The position numbers and the translations under genes are program-made. From contig NC_019892.1 of the NCBI RefSeq assembly GCF_000242455.2, positions 7,326,744 to 7,390,743 on the forward strand: 64,000 bases of DNA, in the 5' to 3' direction. Under the pieces are notes generated by a model. The model was not told the origin of the DNA. It ran no database searches and saw nothing but the letters and a program-made list of their open reading frames with translations. Source of the stretch: Singulisphaera acidiphila DSM 18658 (GTDB taxonomy: Bacteria > Planctomycetota > Planctomycetia > Isosphaerales > Isosphaeraceae). Shown in pieces: positions 7,768-16,912 of this stretch (position 1 is its first letter; every line of letters starts with the position of its first letter).

Positions 7768-9381
7768 GTGTCTCCACCGATCAACCACGGGCGCTATTGG
7801 GGGCTCATCCGCGCCTTGCTCGTGGGCCTCTTCGTCTGTCGAGGGCTGGTTTATCTCGGAGTCTTGCCCATTTTCGAAGGGTGGGATGAATACCAGCATC
7901 TGGGCTACGTCGTCCATGTTCTCGAAACCGGGCAGCCCGCCGTGCTGGGCCAGACGAATGTCCCGCTCTCCTTTTTGCGGGAATTGGTCAAATTTCCCGT
8001 TCCCAAGCGGGTGGCTGAGCTTCAGCTCGGCCCTTACGGTGTGGTCGACTACAAGACATTTTGGAGTGATGAGCTGCGCCCAGCGCCGCGCCCCGGTGCC
8101 TTGCCACTCTACGAGTCGCAACATTCCTGGTGGTACTACCGGCTTTGCGCACCGCTGTTCTCCTGGCTGGGCGGAGTCGCAAATCTCCCCAAGGCTGTGG
8201 GTGGGCTGCGGCTCTTGAACCTCGGATTCGTCGCGGCGGCGGTCTGGCTCGCCTTGGGAGTCGTCGGGAAGGTCGTCCGGGAGCGGCGTGACGCGACTCT
8301 GATCGGTCTTGTGATCGCCGTGCACCCCTTGTTCCTGATCAACGGAGTGCGGGTGGCGAACGATGCCCTTGGGGTAATGCTGGCCACTACAGTGATCGCC
8401 CTCTGTTTTACTCTGAATGGCTCGCAAGGGATCGGGCGCGGTGTGGTCGTCGGACTCGTCGCCGGTTTCGCGATCCTTGTGAAGGCCGTGAACTTCGGTT
8501 TGTTCCCGTTCGTGGCTCTGGCCTGGATCAGTTCCGCCTACCGCAATCGACTTTCAAACCCTCGCGCGATCCTGGGCGGGGCCGCGCTTGCCTTGGCCCT
8601 GCTGGCGGTCATCCAGGGCGAAGTCCGTTCCAACCTCAGGCGGTACGGCGGTCTGACGACCATGCAGGAGGCGGTCCGCAACCGGCAAGAGGGGCGAACG
8701 AAGGTGGACCTGATCCAAACCGCCCGATCGTTCCGCTGGGATGTTCGAGTCCGTCAGCTCTGGCTCTCGGACTCATTCCTGGTGGGAGGCTGGAGTCGCC
8801 AAAGACCCGAAAGAATATTTGCGAATTTTTATTCATGGATTGGAGCCGCAGGGCTATTCGGGGCGGCCTTCGCAACTGCCGGGTTCTTCAAACGAACTGA
8901 GCCCGTTCTTGATTCGAGGCTTACAGTTCTCCTCTGCGCTTCGCTCTGCGTTAGCTTCACGGGCGCATTGGCTTATCACATGGTCCAGTCAAAGCTCGCC
9001 TGGGGGGAGCCGACGACCTGTCCCTGGTATGCCAGCGCCACGTTCCCATGGTACCTGGTCATTGTCACCGCCGGTGGCCTTTCCTGGCCGGTGATCGCTC
9101 CGCTTCGTACTCTCATCCCCTTGGCTTTGACGGTGACCTGCCTCGGGGCGGAGTGGGTCGTCATCTGGAGCCGAATGATCCCCACCTATTCCGGAGGTAT
9201 TACGGGCCTCCCCGCGTTGCAACGGCTCGCGAGTCTCCAAGCTCCTGTCTTCGGCACGGCGACAATCATCGTGGCTGAGCTTGGCGTTCTGCTTTTCGCG
9301 TGCCTTGTCCTTGCGATCGCTCTTGGAAGCCAATCGGACATGATGCTTACTTCTCCATCGATCACGAACGAGGAGAAGTAA
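7768..9381 (+). CDS. GT-C type membrane glycosyltransferase-like protein
   Basis: A 537-residue, very hydrophobic protein with roughly ten or more membrane segments. After the first segment comes FEGWDEYQHLGY (about residues 33-44), an acidic motif in the first outer loop as in GT-C enzymes of the ArnT/PMT type, where Asp/Glu activates a lipid-phosphate sugar. A larger soluble loop (around 250-310, rich in Arg and Gln) follows the middle segments. The acceptor is not predictable. GTG 7768 is preferred because GGAG lies six bases upstream; GTG 7726 is an alternative giving 14 more residues. It stands alone between a REP-like hairpin and a hairpin shared with the convergent protease gene. Confidence 0.72.
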   Translation: MSPPINHGRYWGLIRALLVGLFVCRGLVYLGVLPIFEGWDEYQHLGYVVHVLETGQPAVLGQTNVPLSFLRELVKFPVPKRVAELQLGPYGVVDYKTFWSDELRPAPRPGALPLYESQHSWWYYRLCAPLFSWLGGVANLPKAVGGLRLLNLGFVAAAVWLALGVVGKVVRERRDATLIGLVIAVHPLFLINGVRVANDALGVMLATTVIALCFTLNGSQGIGRGVVVGLVAGFAILVKAVNFGLFPFVALAWISSAYRNRLSNPRAILGGAALALALLAVIQGEVRSNLRRYGGLTTMQEAVRNRQEGRTKVDLIQTARSFRWDVRVRQLWLSDSFLVGGWSRQRPERIFANFYSWIGAAGLFGAAFATAGFFKRTEPVLDSRLTVLLCASLCVSFTGALAYHMVQSKLAWGEPTTCPWYASATFPWYLVIVTAGGLSWPVIAPLRTLIPLALTVTCLGAEWVVIWSRMIPTYSGGITGLPALQRLASLQAPVFGTATIIVAELGVLLFACLVLAIALGSQSDMMLTSPSITNEEK

Positions 9382-9563
9382 AGCCGGCGGGAGTCTTCGA
9401 AAAGTCGATAAGACGTGAACCGGACGAGAGTCACATTCAATCCGCCCCGTCGCTTTCTAACCGCTTCGCAACGGCTACCGTTTCCAGCCAGGGGAGCAAG
9501 CCCTTGGAAATCGATCATTACAGCATGTTTGGCTTGTTTTCAACGATCACCGGTGTTCGAAAC

Positions 9564-9602
9564 GAAGCGAGGACGAGGCTTGTTTAGCCCCGCCCTCGCT
9601 TC
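9564..9602. terminator. hairpin between convergent genes
   Basis: GAAGCGAGG at 9564-9572 pairs perfectly with CCTCGCTTC at 9594-9602, and an inner GGCT/AGCC extends the stem. It lies between the ends of the convergent glycosyltransferase and protease genes and may serve both. It lacks a T-run, so it is a weak intrinsic terminator at best. Confidence 0.5.
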
Positions 9603-9642
9603 CTGGTTCATGACCTGTCAGACGTGCGGAAAATCAGCCCGC

Positions 9643-11703
9643 TCACCGACTATTCGTCACAGGCCCGGGCGTCGCGGCGAGCACCTTTGATCCCAGGGTG
9701 AGGTAGTCGGCAACGATGCTAGCAACCTCGTCGTTGTAGTAGTCCGATTCCCAGGCGGGATGCTCGGTGAACTTCTTCTTGGCCTTGTCCTTCTTCGGCT
9801 TGTCCTCGTCCTTCGTGATGTCCTCGTCGGGCACGAATTCCGAGCGGAACTTTTCTTCGTTGAGCGAGATCGAGTGCCGCGCTTTTCGTTCCACGAACTT
9901 GGCGATCCGCTCTTCCTGCTTCTGGAACTTCGGGTTGGCTTTCCGACGGTCGAGCGACCGCGTGTCGATCTCGCGGACCAAGGAGGGGTTCACTAGCTTG
10001 AGTCCGGCAATCGGCAACGCGTTGACCTTATCGAACTTCAAGGCGTTGTCCATCTTCCCCTCGCCGAAGTCGGCCTTGTCGCGGATGGAGGGGATATGGA
10101 TGTGCGGGGTGACTCCCAGGACCTGGGTGCTCTCACCGTTGACACGGTAGAACTGCTGGATCGTCAGCTTGAGGGCCCCAAGGTTCGCGTCGTCGCGGCG
10201 GCGGAGCTGCTCATTGATCGGGACGATGCTCTGGACTGTCCCCTTGCCGAAGGTGCTCGAGTCACCCACGATTAACCCACGGTCGTAGTCTTTGATGACG
10301 CCCGCGAAAATCTCGGAGGCACTCGCACTCAGGTGATCGATGAGGACCACGAGGGGACCGGTCCAGGCGGCTCCTTCGTCTTTGTCATCAATGTGCTTGA
10401 CGCCGGAGGCATCTTTGACCTGGACAATCGGCCCGCGATCGATGAAGAGACCCGAAAGCGTTCTCGCCTCTTCCAGAAGACCGCCGCCGTTGCCTCGCAG
10501 GTCGAGAATCAAGGCATTGATCCCTTTTTCCTTGAAGCCGCGAATCAGCTTCTTGGTATCCACGGTGGCGCTGACGGCGTCGGGGTCCTGAGCCATCACG
10601 GCCTGAGTATCACCGTAGAAGGCAGGCAGATTGATGACCCCAACCTTGTAGACCTTGTTGTCGGAGTCCTTGACGTCGATGATCTGTCCCTTGGCATGCT
10701 GTTCGACCAGCTCGATCTTCTGGCGAGTCAGCTCGTAGATCTTCCGATCCTTGGTGCCGGTGGGCTGGACGATCAGGCGGACCTTGGTCCCACGGGGGCC
10801 GCGGATGTAGCGGACGACGTCACTGAGCTTCTTCTCCACGAGGTCGGTCTCGGACCCATCCTCATTCTGGATCCCAATGATCTTGTCCTCGGGCTGAAGC
10901 CGGCCATCTTTATCAGCCGCCATCCCGGGCACAACCTCTTTGACAACCGCGTAGCCGTTCTCAGACTGGAGTGACGCTCCGATGCCTTCGAGCGAGAGGT
11001 GCAGGGTCTGGCCGATCGTGTCTTCGAGCGTCTTACCGCTCATGTAGCTCGAATGGGGGTCGAAGGTTCGGGTCAAACTGCTGAGATAAACTTCAAGCAG
11101 TTCCGACATGTCGAACTGGTGAAAGAGCCGATTCCGATCCTTATAGCGAATCTTGACCTTATCGACCGCTTCCTTCTCATCCGTCTTGTCGACCTTGAGC
11201 TGAAGCAGGTCGAGCTTAATCCGCTTCCTCCAGCGCTCCTTGGCTTCATTCTCGGTCGCCGGGTAGTCGATCAAGTCAGGATCGTCATCAATTGATTCAT
11301 CAATGGTGTAGTCTTGCTTCTTGTCGAGATCTTCGAGCGCCGTCTTGAGGCGTTCGTCGGTCCGCTCAAGGAACCGAGCAAAGACTTTCTTGGGAAAGTC
11401 GAGGTTGCCCTCTTTGATTTTATCATCGAGAGTCGTGGCCTCGGCCATAAACTCATCGATATCCGCTTTCAAGAAGTAGTACTTCTGAGGATCGAGATCC
11501 TTGAGGAAGTTCTGACACCACTTCTTGGCGATTTCGTCGTCAATCTTAGGCTTGGCCATGTGGCCCAGTTCAAGCAGATTCACAACGACCCGTGCCGTGT
11601 CCTCGTCCAAGGGCCTGGACTTCGGCGATTGGGCGCCCACGACTGCCGCGATGAAGCCCATGATCGCGAGCAGCGCCAGAGGACGGAATGCGAGTCGAGG
11701 CAT
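9643..11703 (-). CDS. prc: tail-specific protease (Prc/CtpA, peptidase family S41)
   Basis: A 686-residue exported serine protease, close in length to E. coli Prc (682). A signal peptide covers residues 1-25. An alpha-helical N-terminal domain (30-235) is followed by a PDZ domain (about 236-330, EGIGASLQSENGYAVVKEV in two parts) and the S41 core. The catalytic dyad is visible: S461 in SASASEIF and K487 in TFGKGTVQ, with D472 matching the third conserved residue of Prc. The C-terminal ~150 residues match the Prc tail domain. The family degrades or trims periplasmic proteins from the C-terminal end. The gene is monocistronic and divergent from the trehalose cluster. Nothing is missing or broken. 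Confidence 0.95.
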   Translation of the reverse strand: MPRLAFRPLALLAIMGFIAAVVGAQSPKSRPLDEDTARVVVNLLELGHMAKPKIDDEIAKKWCQNFLKDLDPQKYYFLKADIDEFMAEATTLDDKIKEGNLDFPKKVFARFLERTDERLKTALEDLDKKQDYTIDESIDDDPDLIDYPATENEAKERWRKRIKLDLLQLKVDKTDEKEAVDKVKIRYKDRNRLFHQFDMSELLEVYLSSLTRTFDPHSSYMSGKTLEDTIGQTLHLSLEGIGASLQSENGYAVVKEVVPGMAADKDGRLQPEDKIIGIQNEDGSETDLVEKKLSDVVRYIRGPRGTKVRLIVQPTGTKDRKIYELTRQKIELVEQHAKGQIIDVKDSDNKVYKVGVINLPAFYGDTQAVMAQDPDAVSATVDTKKLIRGFKEKGINALILDLRGNGGGLLEEARTLSGLFIDRGPIVQVKDASGVKHIDDKDEGAAWTGPLVVLIDHLSASASEIFAGVIKDYDRGLIVGDSSTFGKGTVQSIVPINEQLRRRDDANLGALKLTIQQFYRVNGESTQVLGVTPHIHIPSIRDKADFGEGKMDNALKFDKVNALPIAGLKLVNPSLVREIDTRSLDRRKANPKFQKQEERIAKFVERKARHSISLNEEKFRSEFVPDEDITKDEDKPKKDKAKKKFTEHPAWESDYYNDEVASIVADYLTLGSKVLAATPGPVTNSR

Positions 11704-12077
11704 GAGAGTTGGTTCCGAAGGGCTGGATGGGTCGTCGTGCGGAACGCATGGTTCAACACCTTGCCATCATATCCGTCGATCGATTCAGCGACAAGACCGA
11801 CCCTGATGGTTGAGCGACCTGGAGGGGACGGGACTTGTGGCAACGTTCAATCGTCGAGATCGATGGCCGCGTCACGTCATCTGAACTGTGAATACGACGC
11901 GACGACGAAGATGGTTCGCCTCGGCTCTCACGCGCGAACCTTTGTCTCTGTCATAGTCTCGACGGGACTTGCCTTTCTCTTGAGTCTGAAAAAAAAAGGC
12001 GCAAGGATTGCTCTGCAAATGTTTTTGCCCCCTTTCTTTGGGTTCTAGAACGGTGATGAGTCAAAGGATCCCGCCCC
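11704..12077. other. divergent intergenic region, prc and treZ
   Basis: About 370 bases without a convincing gene. It must carry the promoters of prc (minus) and the trehalose cluster (plus). A run of nine A at about 11990-11998 and the short A/T-rich part before 12060 stand out from the GC-rich surroundings. I could not define a -35/-10 pair with confidence. Confidence 0.45.
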
Positions 12078-13910
12078 GTGATCGATGATCCCGAACTGCC
12101 GTCGACCGGTCTTTCAACGGTCTCTGAAAGCCAGTCACGCTGGCGCGTCTGGGCTCCCAAGGCCGATCGTGTGGAACTCGTCCTGGGCCTGGGCGACGAG
12201 GCGCAACGCCTCACCATGGAACCGATCGGCTTGGGCTTCTTTGAATGCATGACCGCACACATCGAACCAGGTGTGCGCTACGCTTACCGGCTCGATGGGG
12301 GCCCTCCCCTGCCCGACCCTTGCTCGCGATCGCAGCCCGATGGAGTCAACGCGGCCTCGGAAGTCTGGTTCCCTGAACGGTTCCGATGGAACGATGATGC
12401 GTGGCGCGGGGTCGAGCGATCGCGGCTCGTCGTTTACGAGCTCCACGTCGGGACGTTCACACCCGAAGGGACTTTTGAGGCCCTGATTCCCCGGGTTGAG
12501 GAATTGCTCGACCTTGGGATCACGGCCATCGAGCTCATGCCAGTCGGCCAATTTTCGGGAACGCGAGGCTGGGGTTACGACGGCGTGTTCCCGTTCGCCC
12601 CCCAGAACAGCTACGGCGGCCCCGAGGCGCTCCAGCGGTTGGTCGACGCCTGTCATCGGCGGGGAATGGCCGTCTTTCTCGACGTTATCTACAACCATTT
12701 CGGCCCCGAAGGGAACGTGTTTCCGCTGTTCGGCGACTACCTGACCGACACCTACAAAACCGCCTGGGGCCCTGCTCTGAACTTCGACGGACGGGGGAGC
12801 GACGCCGTCCGCGCGATGGTTCTCGAGAACGCCCGACAGTGGATCCGCGACTATCATATCGATGGTTTGAGACTCGATGCGGCCGACCAGATTTTCGACC
12901 GAAGCCCGCGAAATATCCTCTCGGAAATCGCGGAGGTTGTTCACGTCGAGGCCGCTCGAGTCGGTCGTTGCGCCCACGTCTTCGCCGAGACCGACCTCAA
13001 TGATGCGCCTCGGTTCCTTCACCCCGTCGATCGCGGCGGATACCAACTCGATGGACAATGGAATGACGACTTCCACCATGCGGCCCATGTCGTTTTGACC
13101 GGGGAAACGAACGGATACTATGCCGATTTTGCCGACAGTCCGGCCGCGCTCGCCAAGGCTTATGAGCGTCTGTTCGTCAACGACGGGAATTACAGCCCGT
13201 TCCGGGGCCGGAGGCACGGGACAAAGGCGACCGAGTTCAGCGGCGATCGATTCCTTGCGTTCACGCAGAATCATGACCAGGTTGGCAATCGGCTGAAATC
13301 GGACCGGTATGCTTCGATGCTCGCCCCATCAGCCGTACGGTTGGCCGCGGGCATCCTCCTGCTCGCGCCTCGTCTCCCGCTGATTTTCATGGGGGAGGAA
13401 TACGGCGAGACTCGCCCCTTCCCGTTCTTCTGCGACTTCCAGGACCCTGGGTTAATCGAGATGATTCGCGAAGGGCGGAAAGCTGAGTTTTCCTACTTCG
13501 GCTGGGAAGCCGAGATCCTCGACCCGTTTGCAACCTCCACCCGAGACTCGGCCGTCTTGAGCTGGTTCTGGGAAAGCGGGCAACGACTCGGCCTTCGCCT
13601 CCTTTATCGCGACTTGCTACGGCTTCGCCGCGAACTGCCGACCTTGGCGGATTTTTCCCCGGCCAGAACGAGGCTGATCGGGGACGATGCGGCGAACTCG
13701 GTTCTTTCCGTTCGCCGGGGGGGATCTCATCAGGAACTTCGGATTGCGCTCAACCTGAGTCCGAACGTCCAGCAACTCACCGAGGACTGGCAGAACAAGC
13801 CCCCCTTCTTTCGCTCCGAAATCGAACGATACGGCGGCCCGGGGTGCGAATCTGCCTCATGGCATGGCCACCTTCAACCTCACGAATTTGTCATCCTGGA
13901 ACCGAGCTGA
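12078..13910 (+). CDS. treZ: malto-oligosyltrehalose trehalohydrolase (TreZ)
   Basis: A 610-residue GH13 enzyme that cleaves maltooligosyl trehalose to free trehalose, the second step of the TreY/TreZ route from glycogen. An N-terminal beta domain (about 20-100, WRVWAPKADRVEL) precedes the barrel. Catalytic residues are visible: nucleophile D267 (DGLRLDAAD), acid/base E304 (VFAETD) and stabiliser D400 (TQNHDQVGN). The TreZ-specific IYNHFGPEGN is at 204-213. Unusually for an operon, treZ precedes treY by 278 bases. The start is GTG with AAAGGA nine bases upstream. The protein is somewhat longer at the N-terminus than a minimal TreZ, but complete. Confidence 0.96.
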   Translation: MIDDPELPSTGLSTVSESQSRWRVWAPKADRVELVLGLGDEAQRLTMEPIGLGFFECMTAHIEPGVRYAYRLDGGPPLPDPCSRSQPDGVNAASEVWFPERFRWNDDAWRGVERSRLVVYELHVGTFTPEGTFEALIPRVEELLDLGITAIELMPVGQFSGTRGWGYDGVFPFAPQNSYGGPEALQRLVDACHRRGMAVFLDVIYNHFGPEGNVFPLFGDYLTDTYKTAWGPALNFDGRGSDAVRAMVLENARQWIRDYHIDGLRLDAADQIFDRSPRNILSEIAEVVHVEAARVGRCAHVFAETDLNDAPRFLHPVDRGGYQLDGQWNDDFHHAAHVVLTGETNGYYADFADSPAALAKAYERLFVNDGNYSPFRGRRHGTKATEFSGDRFLAFTQNHDQVGNRLKSDRYASMLAPSAVRLAAGILLLAPRLPLIFMGEEYGETRPFPFFCDFQDPGLIEMIREGRKAEFSYFGWEAEILDPFATSTRDSAVLSWFWESGQRLGLRLLYRDLLRLRRELPTLADFSPARTRLIGDDAANSVLSVRRGGSHQELRIALNLSPNVQQLTEDWQNKPPFFRSEIERYGGPGCESASWHGHLQPHEFVILEPS

Positions 13911-13939
13911 GCATGCTTGTTCCATGGCGGCGCGTGTGC

Positions 13940-14010
13940 CCCACTGAGGTGGGGAAACCGTCGGCATTGTTTTTGCTCACTCCTCGTCCCGTCCGCCAGG
14001 GAAATGGCGG
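13940..14010. other. small hairpins in the treZ-treY gap
   Basis: CCCCAC/GTGGGG (13940-13945 and 13950-13955, TGAG loop) and CCGCCA/TGGCGG (13993-13998 and 14005-14010) can form short stems. A further CCGTGG/CCACGG pair lies near 14070-14090. They may mark a processing or attenuation region between two genes that act in one pathway. The remainder of the 278-base gap holds no gene. Confidence 0.35.
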
Positions 14011-14188
14011 AGCGGGTTGCCGTGGATCAGGTCACTTCCGCATACTGTTGCGGAGGGCTTGATCGACCGTGGCAGGTCTCGACCACGGCGCTGTCGGGAG
14101 TCGGGCTTGAGGATCGACCGTTCTTGCGTGCAGGTTGACCTACCCGCCGTGTCACATAAACGTCGATAGAACCGACTTGGTGAGCCTC

Positions 14189-16840
14189 ATGCCGGTCCCG
14201 TTGGCCACATATCGCGTCCAGTTACATGCGGAGTTCGGTTTCGAGGCGGCAGCAGCGATCGCCGACTACCTGAGTGCCCTGGGGGTGAGCCACCTCTACG
14301 CCTCGCCCTACCTTCAGGCGAATCAGGGGAGCACGCATGGCTATGACATCCTCGACCACAGCCGGGTGAGCGAAGAGATCGGCGGTGCGGAAGCGCACGC
14401 CAAGCTCTGCGAGACACTCGGACGAAACCGACTCGGGCAGATCCTCGACGTGGTTCCCAACCACATGAGCATCTCGAGCCGGGACAACGTCTGGTGGTGG
14501 GATGTCCTCGAGAACGGTCAGTCGAGCCTGTATGCGCACTACTTCGACGTCGACTGGCAGCCTCCCGAACAAAAGCTCCATGACACGGTTTTATTGCCGA
14601 TCCTCGGCGACCACTACGGGCGGATCGTGGATGCCGGCGAGATCAAGCTTCAGCACAATAACGGCAGTTTTACATTTCATTACCACGACCATGTGATGCC
14701 GGTGGCCCCTCGTTCGCTCAACGAGCTTCTGGAACGGGCAGCCCGCCGTTGCGATTCTCCTGACCTCGCGTTCATCGCCGACTCCTTTGCCAACTTACCG
14801 CACTCCACCGCCACTGACGGGCCGAGCGTAACGCGGAGACACCGGGATAAGGAGGTTTTGCGAAAGCAACTCTCCCGACTTTGCGCGGAGAACCCGGCGA
14901 TCGCCTCGGCCATCGACAGCTTGGTCGAGGAGATTAACGTCTCGCCGAACGAGATCGATCTCTTGCTGGACCGGCAGAATTATCGGCTCGCTTATTGGCG
15001 ATCGGCCGGCCAGGAGCTCGACTACCGCCGGTTCTTCGACATCAACACGCTCGTCAGCATGCGAATCGAGGATGAGCGTGTGTTTCACGACATGCACGTT
15101 CTGGTACTGAAATGGGTTCGCCAGGGAGTACTCGACGGCCTGCGGGTCGACCACCCTGACGGTTTGCGCGATCCCGCCCAGTATTTTCAGAGGCTCAAAC
15201 AAGCCGTTCCTCACGGTTGGATCGTCGTCGAAAAGATTCTCGAGCCGGGGGAAACGCTTCCACAAGACTGGCCAGTCGCCGGCACAACGGGGTATGACTT
15301 CCTCAATCGCCTGGGAAGCCTACTGATCGATCAGGAGGGCGAGGGGCCGATCAGCGAGTTCTATTCCCGGTTCACCGGCGTGTCGACCGACTATCTGGCA
15401 ATGGTCCATCAGAAGAAGCACTTTGTCCTCAAGAAGCTGTTCGGAAGCGACATTAATCGGCTGACGTTCCTACTCGCCAAGGTCTGCGAACGCCAGAAAC
15501 GCTACCGCGACTACTCCCGGCGCGAATTGGACGCAATGCTTCGGGAAGTCATCGCCTGTTTCCCCGTCTATCGCTCCTATGTCCGCGCGGAGGCGGGGCA
15601 AGTCAGCGACCGTGATACGCTCTACGTCACCGAAGCCATTGAATCAGCGAAGCGGCACCGACCGGAAATTGATGAAGATCTCCTCGATTTCTTGCGTGAT
15701 TTGCTGTTATTGCGAGTGCGCGGGACGCTCGAATCGGAGTTGGTCATGCGATTCCAGCAGCACACCGGTCCGGTGATGGCCAAAGGAATCGAAGACACCG
15801 TCTTCTACAACTACAACCGGCTGGTCGCGCTCAATGAGGTCGGGGGTGATCCGGGGCGCTTCGGCCTTGCGCTCGACCAGTTTCACGCAGACTGTCGCGA
15901 AACCCAGGAACACTGGTCGCAATCAATGATCGCGACCACGACCCACGACACAAAACGAAGTGAAGACGTCCGCGCACGAATCTCTCTGCTCGCCGAGATC
16001 CCCGACCGCTGGGCCGAGGCGGTCGAGCGCTGGGCCAGGCACAACGAACCGTACAAGACCGGCGGTTTCCCCGACCGGAACATCGAGTATCTCCTCTACC
16101 AGACCTTGGTCGGAGCCTGGCCGATCGATACCGCCCGGACGTTGCAATATGTGCAAAAGGTGGCACGCGAAGCCAAGGCCTACACGTCCTGGACCGACCC
16201 GGATCCGGACTATGAAGAGGCACTCCGCTCCTTTGTGGTGGCCCTGCTTGCGGACCCGTGGTTCGTGGCGGACTTGAACGGGTTCCTCACGCCCTTGATC
16301 GAGCCCGGTCGGATCAACTCACTGGCCCAAGTCCTCATCAAGCTGACCGCGCCGGGCGTCCCCGACATTTACCAAGGGAACGAACTCTGGGACCTCAGCC
16401 TGGTCGATCCGGACAACCGACGGCCGGTGGACTACGAAACGCGGCGCCGCCTGCTCGACGTCTTGCAGACCGCGACCGCCGAGGAGGTTCTCGCCCGTTC
16501 CGACGAGGGATTGCCCAAGATGTGGGTCACGAAGCAGGCCCTGGCCCTCCGAAAACGATTGCCAGTAAATTTCGGACCGGAGGGGGAATACCGCCCGATT
16601 CTTGCCGAAGGCCCACGCGCCGATCATGTCGTCGCATTCGCACGCGGCCACGGTTGCGTCGTCGTGGCTCCTCGGCTACCGCTTCGACTCGGTGGCCGCT
16701 GGGAGAATACGACGCTCCCGCTGCCCGACGGAGAATGGTACAACGAACTCACGGGAGACCTGGTTCCAGGCGGGTCGACTCCGTTGGCGACTCTCCTGAA
16801 ACGGTTTCCGGTCGCCCTGTTGTCAAGCGCCGAACACTGA
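14189..16840 (+). CDS. treY: malto-oligosyltrehalose synthase (TreY)
   Basis: An 883-residue GH13 enzyme that converts the reducing end of alpha-1,4-glucan to a trehalose unit. The start of the protein (VPLATYRVQLHAEFGFEAA) is the usual TreY opening and is followed by YASPYLQANQGSTHGYD. Catalytic residues by motif: D321 (DGLRVDHPDGL), E348 (VVEKILEPGE) and D587 (TTTHDTKRSED). The C-terminal half has PDIYQGNELWDLSLVDPDNRR in two adjacent parts, also standard for TreY. ATG 14189 is chosen because upstream in-frame codons do not look like protein; GTG 14180 is an alternative. It works with TreZ, and its product trehalose is the substrate of the TreS fusion downstream (72 bases away). Confidence 0.96.
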   Translation: MPVPLATYRVQLHAEFGFEAAAAIADYLSALGVSHLYASPYLQANQGSTHGYDILDHSRVSEEIGGAEAHAKLCETLGRNRLGQILDVVPNHMSISSRDNVWWWDVLENGQSSLYAHYFDVDWQPPEQKLHDTVLLPILGDHYGRIVDAGEIKLQHNNGSFTFHYHDHVMPVAPRSLNELLERAARRCDSPDLAFIADSFANLPHSTATDGPSVTRRHRDKEVLRKQLSRLCAENPAIASAIDSLVEEINVSPNEIDLLLDRQNYRLAYWRSAGQELDYRRFFDINTLVSMRIEDERVFHDMHVLVLKWVRQGVLDGLRVDHPDGLRDPAQYFQRLKQAVPHGWIVVEKILEPGETLPQDWPVAGTTGYDFLNRLGSLLIDQEGEGPISEFYSRFTGVSTDYLAMVHQKKHFVLKKLFGSDINRLTFLLAKVCERQKRYRDYSRRELDAMLREVIACFPVYRSYVRAEAGQVSDRDTLYVTEAIESAKRHRPEIDEDLLDFLRDLLLLRVRGTLESELVMRFQQHTGPVMAKGIEDTVFYNYNRLVALNEVGGDPGRFGLALDQFHADCRETQEHWSQSMIATTTHDTKRSEDVRARISLLAEIPDRWAEAVERWARHNEPYKTGGFPDRNIEYLLYQTLVGAWPIDTARTLQYVQKVAREAKAYTSWTDPDPDYEEALRSFVVALLADPWFVADLNGFLTPLIEPGRINSLAQVLIKLTAPGVPDIYQGNELWDLSLVDPDNRRPVDYETRRRLLDVLQTATAEEVLARSDEGLPKMWVTKQALALRKRLPVNFGPEGEYRPILAEGPRADHVVAFARGHGCVVVAPRLPLRLGGRWENTTLPLPDGEWYNELTGDLVPGGSTPLATLLKRFPVALLSSAEH

Positions 16841-16912
16841 GAATCGCCACGCTTTGGAGAGGTTGGGAACGAATCATGGATGTAACCCAGGCGGATGAAT
16901 CAGGAGATTTTC

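Noticed and set aside
9300-9690. Small plus-strand frames after the GT-C gene
   Set aside because: They overlap the end of a real gene and a hairpin and have no ribosome site or domain.
12135-13274. Minus-strand open frame of 379 codons
   Set aside because: Antisense to treZ, which has all its catalytic residues.
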